Positions 1 through 13,013 of a stretch of DNA of 64,000 bases are shown one piece after another (the stretch's first letter is position 1; the number at the start of each line of letters is the position of its first letter). Both the position numbers and the translations under genes were made by a program. Below the pieces are notes generated by a model. It did not search any database. It was not told the origin of the DNA and saw nothing but the letters and a program-made list of their open reading frames with translations. Source of the stretch: Onthophagus taurus (taxonomy: Eukaryota > Arthropoda > Insecta > Coleoptera > Scarabaeidae). The stretch lies in contig NC_091975.1 in assembly GCF_036711975.1 (NCBI RefSeq), positions 312,501 to 376,500 on the forward strand, written 5' to 3'.

Positions 1-3000
1 ATTAAAGCTTGAAATCTCTTCTTTAAGACGACATAATTTATTTCATTCATTAATTAGAAAAATTTCGGAGAAAAACCCTTTAAATAAAAAGAGGTTAGGA
101 TTGACGACATTTTTTTTAGCATAAACTTAAAAAAATCATATCTATTTTATTTATAACAACTAAGAAATGATTTTGATATCAAATTAAAGCTTGAAATCTC
201 TTCTTTAAGACGACATAATTTATTTCATTCATTAATTAGAAAAATTTCGGAGAAAAACCCTTTAAATAAAAAGAGGTTAGGATTGACGACATTTTTTTTA
301 GCATAAACTTAAAAAAATCATATCTATTTTATTTATAACAACTAAGAAATGATTTTGATATCAAATTAAAGCTTGAAATCTCTTCTTTAAGACGACATAA
401 TTTATTTCCTTCATTAATTAGAAAAATTTCGGAGAAAAACCCTTTAAATAAAAAGAGGTTAGGATTGACGACATTTTTTTTAGCATAAACTTAAAAAAGT
501 CATTTCTATTTTATTTATAACAACTAAGAAATGATTTTGATATCAAATTAAAGCTTGAAATCTCTTCTTTAAGACGACATAATTTATTTCATTCATTAAT
601 TAGAAAAATTTCGGAGAAAAACCCTTTAAATAAAAAGAGGTTAGGATTGACGACATTTTTTTTAGCATAAACTTAAAAAATCATATCTATTTTATTTATA
701 ACAACTAAGAAATGATTTTGACATCAAATTAAAGTTTGAAATCTCTTCTTTAAGACGACATAATTTATTTCATTCATTAATTAGAAAAATTTCGGAGAAA
801 AACCCTTTAAATAAAAAGAGGTTAGGATTGACGACATTTTTTTAGCATAAACTTAAAAAAGTCATTTCTATTTTATTTATAAGAACTAAGAAACGATTTT
901 GATATCAAATTAAAGCTTGAAATCTCTTCTTTAAGACGACATAATTTATTTCATTCATTAATTAGAAAAATTTCGGAGAAAAACCCTTTCAATAAAAAGA
1001 GGTTAGGATTGACGACATTTTTTTTAGCATAAACTTAAAAAAATCATATCTATTTTATTTATAACAACTAAGAAATGATTTTGATATCAAATTAAAGCTT
1101 GAAATCTCTTCTTTAAGACGACATAATTTATTTCATTCATTAATTAGAAAAATTTCGGAGAAAAACCCTTTAAATAAAAAGAGGTTAGGATTGACGACAT
1201 TTTTTTAGCATAAACTTAAAAAAATCATATCTATTTTATTTATAACAACTAAGAAATGATTTTGATATCAAATTAAAGCTTGAAATCTCTTCTTTAAGAC
1301 GACATAATTTATTTCATTCATTAATTAGAAAAATTTCGGAGAAAAACCCTTTAAATAAAAAGAGGTTAGGATTGACGACATTTTTTTAGCATAAACTTAA
1401 AAAAATCATATCTATTTTATTTATAACAACTAAGAAATGATTTTGATATCAAATTAAAGCTTGAAATCTCTTCTTTAAGACGACATAATTTATTTCATTC
1501 ATTAATTAGAAAAATTTCGGAGAAAAACCCTTTAAATAAAAAGAGGTTAGGATTGACGACATTTTTTTAGCATAAACTTAAAAAAATCATATCTATTTTA
1601 TTTATAACAACTAAGAAATGATTTTGATATCAAATTAAAGCTTGAAATCTCTTCTTTAAGACGACATAATTTATTTCATTCATTAATTAGAAAAATTTCG
1701 GAGAAAAACCCTTTAAATAAAAAGAGGTTAGGATTGACGACATTTTTTTTAGCATAAACTTAAAAAAGTCATTTCTATTTTATTTATAACAACTAAGAAA
1801 TGATTTTGATATCAAATTAAAGCTTGAAATCTCTTCTTTAAGACGACATAATTTATTTCATTCATTAATTAGAAAAATTTCGGAGAAAAACCCTTTAAAT
1901 AAAAAGAGGTTAGGATTGACGACATTTTTTTTAGCATAAACTTAAAAAAATCATATCTATTTTATTTATAACAACTAAGAAATGATTTTGATATCAAATT
2001 AAAGCTTGAAATCTCTTCTTTAAGACGACATAATTTATTTCATTCATTAATTAGAAAAATTTCGGAGAAAAACCCTTTAAATAAAAAGAGGTTAGGATTG
2101 ACGACATTTTTTTAGCATAAACTTAAAAAAATCATATCTATTTTATTTATAACAACTAAGAAATGATTTTGATATCAAATTAAAGCTTGAAATCTCTTCT
2201 TTAAGACGACATAATTTATTTCATTCATTAATTAGAAAAATTTCGGAGAAAAACCCTTTAAATAAAAAGAGGTTAGGATTGACGACATTTTTTTAGCATA
2301 AACTTAAAAAAATCATATCTATTTTATTTATAACAACTAAGAAATGATTTTGATATCAAATTAAAGCTTGAAATCTCTTCTTTAAGACGACATAATTTAT
2401 TTCATTCATTAATTAGAAAAATTTCGGAGAAAAACCCTTTAAATAAAAAGAGGTTAGGATTGACGACATTTTTTTTAGCATAAACTTAAAAAAGTCATTT
2501 CTATTTTATTTATAACAACTAAGAAATGATTTTGATATCAAATTAAAGCTTGAAATCTCTTCTTTAAGACGACATAATTTATTTCATTCATTAATTAGAA
2601 AAATTTCGGAGAAAAACCCTTTAAATAAAAAGAGGTTAGGATTGACGACATTTTTTTTAGCATAAACTTAAAAAAATCATATCTATTTTATTTATAACAA
2701 CTAAGAAATGATTTTGATATCAAATTAAAGCTTGAAATCTCTTCTTTAAGACGACATAATTTATTTCATTCATTAATTAGAAAAATTTCGGAGAAAAACC
2801 CTTTAAATAAAAAGAGGTTAGGATTGACGACATTTTTTTAGCATAAACTTAAAAAAATCATATCTATTTTATTTATAACAACTAAGAAATGATTTTGATA
2901 TCAAATTAAAGCTTGAAATCTCTTCTTTAAGACGACATAATTTATTTCATTCATTAATTAGAAAAATTTCGGAGAAAAACCCTTTAAATAAAAAGAGGTT

Positions 3001-6000
3001 AGGATTGACGACATTTTTTTAGCATAAACTTAAAAAAATCATATCTATTTTATTTATAACAACTAAGAAATGATTTTGATATCAAATTAAAGCTTGAAAT
3101 CTCTTCTTTAAGACGACATAATTTATTTCATTCATTAATTAGAAAAATTTCGGAGAAAAACCCTTTAAATAAAAAGAGGTTAGGATTGACGACATTTTTT
3201 TAGCATAAACTTAAAAAAATCATATCTATTTTATTTATAACAACTAAGAAATGATTTTGATATCAAATTAAAGCTTGAAATCTCTTCTTTAAGACGACAT
3301 AATTTATTTCATTCATTAATTAGAAAAATTTCGGAGAAAAACCCTTTAAATAAAAAGAGGTTAGGATTGACGACATTTTTTTAGCATAAACTTAAAAAAA
3401 TCATATCTATTTTATTTATAACAACTAAGAAATGATTTTGATATCAAATTAAAGCTTGAAATCTCTTCTTTAAGACGACATAATTTATTTCATTCATTAA
3501 TTAGAAAAATTTCGGAGAAAAACCCTTTAAATAAAAAGAGGTTAGGATTGACGACATTTTTTTAGCATAAACTTAAAAAAATCATATCTATTTTATTTAT
3601 AACAACTAAGAAATGATTTTGATATCAAATTAAAGCTTGAAATCTCTTCTTTAAGACGACATAATTTATTTCATTCATTAATTAGAAAAATTTCGGAGAA
3701 AAACCCTTTAAATAAAAAGAGGTTAGGATTGACGACATTTTTTTTAGCATAAACTTAAAAAAATCATATCTATTTTATTTATAACAACTAAGAAATGATT
3801 TTGATATCAAATTAAAGCTTGAAATCTCTTCTTTAAGACGACATAATTTATTTCATTCATTAATTAGAAAAATTTCGGAGAAAAACCCTTTAAATAAAAA
3901 GAGGTTAGGATTGACGACATTTTTTTTAGCATAAACTTAAAAAAATCATATCTATTTTATTTATAACAACTAAGAAATGATTTTGATATCAAATTAAAGC
4001 TTGAAATCTCTTCTTTAAGACGACATAATTTATTTCCTTCATTAATTAGAAAAATTTCGGAGAAAAACCCTTTAAATAAAAAGAGGTTAGGATTGACGAC
4101 ATTTTTTTTAGCATAAACTTAAAAAAGTCATTTCTATTTTATTTATAACAACTAAGAAATGATTTTGATATCAAATTAAAGCTTGAAATCTCTTCTTTAA
4201 GACGACATAATTTATTTCATTCATTAATTAGAAAAATTTCGGAGAAAAACCCTTTAAATAAAAAGAGGTTAGGATTGACGACATTTTTTTTAGCATAAAC
4301 TTAAAAAATCATATCTATTTTATTTATAACAACTAAGAAATGATTTTGACATCAAATTAAAGTTTGAAATCTCTTCTTTAAGACGACATAATTTATTTCA
4401 TTCATTAATTAGAAAAATTTCGGAGAAAAACCCTTTAAATAAAAAGAGGTTAGGATTGACGACATTTTTTTAGCATAAACTTAAAAAAGTCATTTCTATT
4501 TTATTTATAAGAACTAAGAAACGATTTTGATATCAAATTAAAGCTTGAAATCTCTTCTTTAAGACGACATAATTTATTTCATTCATTAATTAGAAAAATT
4601 TCGGAGAAAAACCCTTTCAATAAAAAGAGGTTAGGATTGACGACATTTTTTTTAGCATAAACTTAAAAAAATCATATCTATTTTATTTATAACAACTAAG
4701 AAATGATTTTGATATCAAATTAAAGCTTGAAATCTCTTCTTTAAGACGACATAATTTATTTCATTCATTAATTAGAAAAATTTCGGAGAAAAACCCTTTA
4801 AATAAAAAGAGGTTAGGATTGACGACATTTTTTTAGCATAAACTTAAAAAAATCATATCTATTTTATTTATAACAACTAAGAAATGATTTTGATATCAAA
4901 TTAAAGCTTGAAATCTCTTCTTTAAGACGACATAATTTATTTCATTCATTAATTAGAAAAATTTCGGAGAAAAACCCTTTAAATAAAAAGAGGTTAGGAT
5001 TGACGACATTTTTTTAGCATAAACTTAAAAAAATCATATCTATTTTATTTATAACAACTAAGAAATGATTTTGATATCAAATTAAAGCTTGAAATCTCTT
5101 CTTTAAGACGACATAATTTATTTCATTCATTAATTAGAAAAATTTCGGAGAAAAACCCTTTAAATAAAAAGAGGTTAGGATTGACGACATTTTTTTAGCA
5201 TAAACTTAAAAAAATCATATCTATTTTATTTATAACAACTAAGAAATGATTTTGATATCAAATTAAAGCTTGAAATCTCTTCTTTAAGACGACATAATTT
5301 ATTTCATTCATTAATTAGAAAAATTTCGGAGAAAAACCCTTTAAATAAAAAGAGGTTAGGATTGACGACATTTTTTTTAGCATAAACTTTAAAAAATCAT
5401 ATCTATTTTATTTATAACAACTAAGAAATGATTTTGATATCAAATTAAAGCTTGAAATCTCTTCTTTAAAAGACATAATTTATTTCATTCATTAATTAGA
5501 AAAATTTCGGAGAAAAACCCTTTAAATAAAAAGAGGTTAGGATTGACGACATTTTTTTTAGCATAAACTTAAAAAGTCATATCTATTTTATTTATAACAA
5601 CTAAGAAATGATTTTGATATCAAATTAAAGCTTGAAATCTCTTTTTTAAGACGACATAATTTATTTCATTCATTTATTAGAAAAATTTCGGAGAAAAACC
5701 CTTTAAATAAAAAGAGGTTAGGATTGACGACATTTTTTTTAGCATAAACTTAAAAAAATCATATTTATTTTATTTATAACAACTAAGAAATGATTTTGAT
5801 ATCAAATTAAAGCTTGAAATCTCTTCTTTAAGATGACATAATTTATTTCATTCATTAATTAGAAAAATTTCGGAGAAAAACCCTTTAAATAAAAAGAGGT
5901 TAGGATTGACGACATTTTTTTAGCATAAACTTAAAAAAATCATATCTATTTTATTTATAACAACTAAGAAATGATTTTGATATCAAATTAAAGCTTGAAA

Positions 6001-9000
6001 TCTCTTCTTTAAGATGACATAATTTATTTCATTCATTAATTAGAAAAATTTCGGAGAAAAACCCTTTAAATAAAAAGAGGTTAGGATTGACGACATTTTT
6101 TTAGCATAAACTTAAAAAAATCATATCTATTTTATTTATAACAACTAAGAAATGATTTTGATATCAAATTAAAGCTTGAAATCTCTTCTTTAAGACGACA
6201 TAATTTATTTCATTCATTAATTAGAAAAATTTCGGAGAAAAACCCTTTAAATAAAAAGAGGTTAGGATTGACGACATTTTTTTTAGCATAAATTTAAAAA
6301 AATCATATTTATTTTATTTATAACAACTAAGAAATGATTTTGATATCAAATTAAAGCTTGAAATCTCTTCTTTAAGACGACATAATTTATTTCATTCATT
6401 AATTAGAAAAATTTCGGAGAAAAACCCTTTAAATAAAAAGAGGTTAGGATTGACGACATTTTTTTTAGCATAAACTTAAAAAAATCATATCTATTTTATT
6501 TATAACAACTAAGAAATGATTTTGATATCAAATTAAAGCTTGAAGTCTCTTCTTTAAGATGACATAATTTATTTCATTCATTAATTAGAAAAATTTCGGA
6601 GAAAAACCCTTTAAATAAAAAGAGGTTAGGATTGACGACATTTTTTTTAGCATAAACTTAAAAAAATCATATCTATTTTATTTATAACAACTAAGAAATG
6701 ATTTTGATATCAAATTAAAGCTTGAAATCTCTTCTTTAAGACGACATAATTTATTTCATTCATTAATTAGAAAAATTTCGGAGAAAAACCCTTTAAATAA
6801 AAAGAGGTTAGGATTGACGACATTTTTTTTAGCATAAACTTAAAAAAATCATATCTATTTTATTTATAACAACTAAGAAATGATTTTGATATCAAATTAA
6901 AGCTTGAAATCTCTTCTTTAAGACGACATAATTTATTTCATTCATTAATTAGAAAAATTTTGGAGAAAATCCGTTTAAATAAAAAGAGGTTAGGATTGAC
7001 GACATTTTTTTAGCATAAACTTAAAAAAATCATATCTATTTTATTCATAACAACTAAGAAATGATTTTGATATCAAATTAAAGTTTGAAATCTCTTCTTT
7101 AAGACGACATAATTTATTTCATTCATTAATTAGAAAAATTTCGGAGAAAAACCCTTTAAATAAAAAGAGGTTAGGATTGACGACATTTTTTTTAGCATAA
7201 ACTTAAAAAAATCATATCTATTTTATTTATAACAACTAAGAAATGATTTTGATATCAAATTAAAGCTTGAAATCTCTTCTTTAAGATGACATAATTTATT
7301 TCATTCATTAATTAGAAAAATTTCGGAGAAAAACCCTTTAAATAAAAAGAGGTTAGGATTGACGACATTTTTTTTAGCATAAACTTAAAAAAATCATATC
7401 TATTTTATTTATAACAACTAAGAAATGATTTTGATATCAAATTAAAGCTTGAAATCTCTTCTTTAAGATGACATAATTTATTTCATTCATTAATTAGAAA
7501 AATTTCGGAGAAAAACCCTTTAAATAAAAAGAGGTTAGGATTGACGACATTTTTTTTAGCATAAACTTAAAAAAATCATATCTATTTTATTTATAACAAC
7601 TAAGAAATGATTTTGATATCAAATTAAAGCTTGAAATCTTTTCTTTAAGACGACATAATTTATTTCATTCATTAATTAGAAAAATTTCGGAGAAAAACCC
7701 TTTAAATAAAAAGAGGTTAGGATTGACGACGTTTTTTTAGCATAAACTTAAAAGAATCATATCTATTTTATTTATAACAACTAAGAAATGATTTTGATAT
7801 CAAATTAAAGCTTGAAATCTCTTCTTTAAGATGACATAATTTATTTCATTCATTAATTAGAAAAATTTCGGAGAAAAACCCTTTAAATAAAAAGAGGTTA
7901 GGATTGACGACATTTTTTTAGCATAAACTTAAAAAAATCATATCTATTTTATTTATAACAACTAAGAAATGATTTTGATATCAAATTAAAGCTTGAAATC
8001 TCTTCTTTAAGATGACATAATTTATTTCATTCATTAATTAGAAAAATTTCGGAGAAAAACCCTTTAAATAAAAAGAGGTTAGGATTGACGACATTTTTTT
8101 AGCATAAACTTAAAAAAATCATATCTATTTTATTTATAACAACTAAGAAATGATTTTGATATCAAATTAAAGCTTGAAATCTCTTCTTTAAGACGACATA
8201 ATTTATTTCATTCATTAATTAGAAAAATTTCGGAGAAAAACCCTTTAAATAAAAAGAGGTTAGGATTGACGACATTTTTTTTAGCATAAATTTAAAAAAA
8301 TCATATTTATTTTATTTATAACAACTAAGAAATGATTTTGATATCAAATTAAAGCTTGAAATCTCTTCTTTAAGACGACATAATTTATTTCATTCATTAA
8401 TTAGAAAAATTTCGGAGAAAAACCCTTTAAATAAAAAGAGGTTAGGATTGACGACATTTTTTTTAGCATAAACTTAAAAAAATCATATCTATTTTATTTA
8501 TAACAACTAAGAAATGATTTTGATATCAAATTAAAGCTTGAAGTCTCTTCTTTAAGATGACATAATTTATTTCATTCATTAATTAGAAAAATTTCGGAGA
8601 AAAACCCTTTAAATAAAAAGAGGTTAGGATTGACGACATTTTTTTTAGCATAAACTTAAAAAAATCATATCTATTTTATTTATAACAACTAAGAAATGAT
8701 TTTGATATCAAATTAAAGCTTGAAATCTCTTCTTTAAGACGACATAATTTATTTCATTCATTAATTAGAAAAATTTCGGAGAAAAACCCTTTAAATAAAA
8801 AGAGGTTAGGATTGACGACATTTTTTTTAGCATAAACTTAAAAAAATCATATCTATTTTATTTATAACAACTAAGAAATGATTTTGATATCAAATTAAAG
8901 TTTGAAATCTCTTCTTTAAGACGACATAATTTATTTCATTCATTAATTAGAAAAATTTCGGAGAAAAACCCTTTAAATAAAAAGAGGTTAGGATTGACGA

Positions 9001-9463
9001 CATTTTTTTTAGCATAAACTTAAAAAAATCATATCTATTTTATTTATAACAACTAAGAAATGATTTTGATATCAAATTAAAGCTTGAAATCTCTTCTTTA
9101 AGACGACATAATTTATTTCATTCATTAATTAGAAAAATTTCGGAGAAAAACCCTTTAAATAAAAAGAGGTTAGGATTGACGACATTTTTTTAGCATAAAC
9201 TTAAAAAATCATATCTATTTTATTTATAACAACTAAGAAATGATTTTGATATCAAATTAAAGCTTGAAATCTCTTCTTTAAGACGACATAATTTATTTCA
9301 TTCATTAATTAGAAAAATTTCGGAGAAAAACCCTTTAAATAAAAAGAGGTTAGGATTGACGACATTTTTTTTAGCATAAACTTAAAAAAATCATATCTAT
9401 TTTATTTATAACAACTAAGAAATGATTTTGATATCAAATTAAAGCTTGAAGTCTCTTCTTTAA
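1..9463. repeat. Satellite DNA array, about 181-182 bp monomer
   Basis: Head-to-tail tandem array that begins before the window and ends abruptly about 26 bases into a monomer, where AAGTCTCTTCTTTAA runs into unrelated sequence. Successive copies of ATTAAAGCTTGAAATC start at 1, 183 and 365, giving a 182-bp period; length wobble comes mostly from a T-run after GACGACA (7 or 8 T) and an A-run after CATAAACTT. About 52 monomers are present, nearly identical to each other. Each contains the invariant block AATTTCGGAGAAAAACCC and GGTTAGGATTGACGAC. No reading frame survives. Marker variants show higher-order organisation: rare substitutions at 408, 990 and others recur exactly 3628 bp later, and a block at about 5.8-6.9 kb recurs 1998 bp later. 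No transposon interrupts it. Probably pericentromeric or heterochromatic; location is inference. Confidence 0.97.
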
Positions 9464-9868
9464 CATAATATAATACAATTAACATTTGTAATAAGACTTT
9501 TTAAAAACAAATTTTATTCAGTAACATTTTTTCCGATCATAAATCGATAAAAAAACGTAACAGGATGAAATTTAAACAATATTCTAAACGTTTCTGGCGT
9601 TATCAGTTGAGATAAGCCCTGTGGTTCAGCTTAAAAGCCTAGAAGTCGATCTTTTAGGTGTGTTTTAACCTTACCCGGTTGAATCACGTGCAAATCTCTT
9701 TTTAAACCTTTATATCTCGTTTTAAAATTTTGTTTTTAAACGTGCCCGATTATATAAAATCATAAAAAAGTGAAGCAATTTAAAATATGTGTGTTTAAAA
9801 GTGTAAGCTAGGATTATACGTTTATGTAATTATTGTTTTATTTTATTGATTTTTTTTCAATTTCAGAT
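9464..9868 (+). other. Satellite edge, Agpat leader and probable 5'UTR intron
   Basis: Unique AT-rich DNA between the last satellite monomer and the first coding exon of the acyltransferase gene. A donor-like GTAAGC at 9803 and an acceptor TTTCAG ending at 9866 would remove a 64-nt intron just two bases before the start codon, so the upstream part is likely 5'UTR and promoter. No TATA or initiator was identified with confidence. Confidence 0.45.
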
Positions 9869-10848
9869 ATGGGATATTGGTTATGGATAATCATGGTGAT
9901 TATCTTTTGGATTGTCTTGTGGAAAACGAGCTCTGTGGCACGATATTATTTCAAATTTTCAATTTTTGCACTTGCAAGTGTTGTGTTTGCGACGACCCCA
10001 ATACCTTTTATGCTACTCAAACCGAAAGATAGCAAAAATGCTTTGTAAGTTATATATGAAATTTAATCCAAAATTTTAATGTGTTTTATTTAGAATTCCA
10101 GCAGCTGGACTTAGATTAGCTGCTAAATTGATGGGTGTGAAATGTATCGTTCATGGTAAAGAAAATATTGTAAAAGATAGTGGATGCGTTGTTGTTATAA
10201 ATCACCAAAGCGTTATCGATTTAATAGGTATGATTAAAAGAAATTATCTAATTTTAAATAAAAATTTTGTAATAAGCAACATAAATAACGTTGAAGTAAA
10301 ATTGGTTGCCTACCTTTTTGTAAAAATTTTTTTTTTTAGTTTTAGCAGAATTATGGCCTATAATGGACCGTTGTACCGTAATCTCAAAAAAAGAAATTTT
10401 CTACATTTGGCCCTTTGGTTTAGCTGCGTGGCTTTGGGGCACCATATTCATCGATCGTTTAAATGCCGGTAAAGCACAAAACGCGATAAATAGTACGGGT
10501 AAATTGATCCGCGAGCGAAAATCGCGCGTTCTCATGTTTCCGGAAGGCACGCGGAGCTTAAAGGACAAATTGTTGCCATTTAAAAAAGGTGCCTTCCATC
10601 TCGCCATAGCGTCCCAGTGCCCCGTTCAACCCGTCGTCGTTAATCGGTACACGTTCTTGGGAAACGCGCGTTTCGATGACGGCGAAATTCACATTACGAT
10701 ACTACCTCAAATCGAAACCGTTGCGTTTCATAAGCAAAACATCAGAGAATTGATCGATCATACATACAATGTTATGTCTAGTTATTTGGAAAATTTAGAT
10801 AGAAATCCAAATAATAATATCGATAAGGTTTGTGAAAAAATGAATTGA
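9869..10848 (+). CDS. Agpat: 1-acyl-sn-glycerol-3-phosphate acyltransferase (AGPAT1/2 type)
   Basis: Transfers an acyl chain to lysophosphatidic acid to make phosphatidic acid in the ER membrane, the second step of glycerolipid synthesis. Exons 9869-10044, 10094-10227 and 10340-10848, with GT/AG borders and matching phases, give 272 residues, the usual AGPAT1/2 length. The N-terminus has two hydrophobic segments (residues 1-18 and about 30-52). The catalytic H-x4-D motif is NHQSVID (His96, Asp101), FIDR lies at 140-143 and FPEGTR at 170-175, followed by LPFKKGAFHLA typical of the family. The upstream ATG at 9833 is ignored because a splice acceptor falls between it and ATG 9869. The gene starts about 400 bp from the satellite yet has intact motifs, so it looks functional. 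Gpat4, which makes its substrate, lies 12 kb downstream on the same strand. Confidence 0.95.
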
Positions 10849-10899
10849 AAGTGATTCTTTTTTCAGTTTGTTATTTATGTACGTAATTTAAAAATTGTT

Positions 10900-10905
10900 A
10901 ATAAA
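10900..10905 (+). terminator. Agpat polyadenylation signal
   Basis: AATAAA 52 nt after the Agpat stop codon, in an AT-rich context; it suits a short 3'UTR. Confidence 0.6.
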
Positions 10906-11104
10906 AGTATTTTTAACTAGTAAATTGATTAATTTTTTATTTATTAACAAGGGTAAAACATAAAACCAATTTTGATGGCTTAAAATTTAAAACTTAATAC
11001 TTGCAGATAACCCAAACATACACAAAAAGAATATTGAGTTACGCTATTTTTAAAAGATTATTTCATTTTGAAGCTAACACGAAAGTGTAATAGTATATTA
11101 AAAA

Positions 11105-13013
11105 ACAAGTTTCGTAAGACACGTTTGAAGTGCACGAATTCAAATTGAAAAACGAGTGGCGAAGCCTAATGGAATGAGTGCTTTAAGTCTTATGAAACGT
11201 GTTTTTTATGCTATTTTTTGTAATTCGCGTTTTATCCTCTTTTTTTTCTCAAAAATAAAATAAATTTTGACAATGTAGGGAAATAGGTATGTAGCAGTTG
11301 GTAACACCGTAACACTTGAATATAGAAATTTGAATTGACAATTAGAAACTGTCAAAATACAAAATGTATTCACCTGAAAAAAATGTTTCATGTACAGGGT
11401 GGTTCAAATTCGATGTCCGAATAGGCTAACTCGGAAACTATAAGAGTTAGAAAAAAAGTAGCTTACATGTCATGATCTCGTTTTTCGAGAAACTGCTAAT
11501 GCCGAAAACCTCATAGCGCTATCGTCTTTTGTTTTTCCGCTAGAGGCTAAAATTGAAAATATCGTAAAACCAGCAAGCGCAATTATCTTGGTTATTATTA
11601 TAGCTGGAGTATTATAACTAAGACATTATATGGACACTTTTTTACAGAGAATTTGATGACGTAGTCAAAAAAATTTTTTTGGTTTTAGATTTTGAGATAT
11701 TATCACAATGTTCGTTTTTTTAAATGGAAACAACCACTGATTATTCGCTTAATAAATTCGTTATTTTTTTCTGATTACAAAAATATAGGGTTTGACAGGT
11801 CTATTTCTTATTGTTTTAGAATAAAGCTAAAAATTTACTTTTCTTTTAGTGTCTTCCAAAAAATTAAATTTACAGTTTCCTGTAAATTACGGTACTATAA
11901 TTAAAAATGAAAAAAAAAAACATATTTCTGATATTTGAAACAAATATATTTGTTGAACTATTTAATTTATATATGTAATTATGCAAAAGTTGAAATAGAT
12001 TGCATTATTTCACATTTTTTATTAATATTTAATATTATTCTTAAATGACTTAATAAATTATTGATAGATGGCGCCATATGTTTTTTTTTAATTCAAATAA
12101 ACAGCAACATTTGTATTCAAAAATTTTCTGAAGTGTCACTTTAAAAATCCTGTTTTTTAAGATGGATTACGAAAATTACGAAAAGTTTAACATATTAGAA
12201 TGTTACATATTAGAAAATAAAGTAAATTTTATATAAATTTTTAGTAGAATAATTTTTAGTTATAATAGGGAACTGTAAATTTAATTTCGTCGACGACACT
12301 AGATGGAAATTTTATAAAAAAAGTTTATTTTTAGCTTTATTCTAAAACAATCAGAAATAGACCTATCTAACCCCATATTTTTGTAATCAGAAAAAAATAA
12401 AGAATTTAATAAACGAATAATCAGTGGTTGTTTCCATTTAAAAAAATGAAAATTGTCATGATATCTCAAAATCTAAAACCGAAAAAATTTTTTTGTCTAC
12501 ATCATCAAATTCTCTGTAAAAAAGTGTCCATATAATGTCTTAGTTATAATACTCCACCTAGAATAATAACGAAGATAATTGCACTTGCTGGTTTTACGAT
12601 ATTTTCAATTTTGGCCTCTAGGGGAAAAACAAAAGACGATAGCGCTATGAGGTTTTCAGCATTAGCAGTTTCTCGAAAAACGAGATCATGACATGGAAGC
12701 TACTTTTTTTCTAACTCTTATAGTTTCCGAGTTAGCCTATTCGGACATCGAATTTGAACCATCCTGTACACCTCCCAAAATAAGAGAAATTGCTCAGAGT
12801 TCAATGTCCTCATCATTGTGGACCTTGTATAGAGTGTAGATAAACATTGTCACATTGACAAGTAGAAAAATTAATGACCCAATGTCACCAACTTGAACTG
12901 GTTCCATAAAATGTTACTAAAATCTCATTACAGCATCGGATGCTGTAAGGAGTCTCATTACAGCACCCGTTTGAGTACTGTTAGAGCGTCATTACCGTCG
13001 CGAATTACAAAAA
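11105..13013. repeat. Imperfect hairpin and flanking inverted repeat around a foldback element
   Basis: ACAAGTTTCGTAAGAC (11105-11120) pairs with GTCTTATGAAACGTGT (11187-11202), two mismatches. TTTTTGTAATTCGCG ending at 11229 pairs with CGCGAATTACAAAAA at 12999-13013. The second pair encloses the 11395-12766 long-inverted-repeat element, which suggests the latter landed inside an older palindromic element whose right part includes two CATTACAGCA repeats (about 12930-12970). I do not recognise the outer family. Confidence 0.5.
11395..12766. mobile_element. Foldback-type transposon with about 510-bp terminal inverted repeats
   Basis: The left end CAGGGTGGTTCAAATTCGAT is mirrored by the right end as CAGGATGGTTCAAATTCGAT. 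Pairing continues with scattered mismatches to about 11908 on the left and 12253 on the right, leaving a 345-bp AT-rich loop. Both ends are flanked by TA (11393-11394 and 12767-12768), the target duplication of Tc1/mariner-type elements. It has no transposase, so it is non-autonomous. The arms share recognisable blocks (AACTATAAGAG, TTTTTCGAGA, CTTTTGTTTTT) with the arms of the element at 41655-44599, so the two belong to related families. The loop carries one AGATGGCGCC motif at 12066-12075. Confidence 0.85.

Noticed and set aside
1-9463. CRISPR array or protein-coding tandem repeat
   Set aside because: Repeats are head-to-tail with no unique spacers, units are about 182 bp, and no frame stays open.
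1-9463. CENP-B box or telomeric repeat in the satellite monomer
   Set aside because: No match to the CENP-B box; GGTTAGG occurs only once per monomer and not in TTAGG tandem form.
10401-10607. 68-codon minus-strand ORF over Agpat
   Set aside because: Antisense shadow of the acyltransferase exon.
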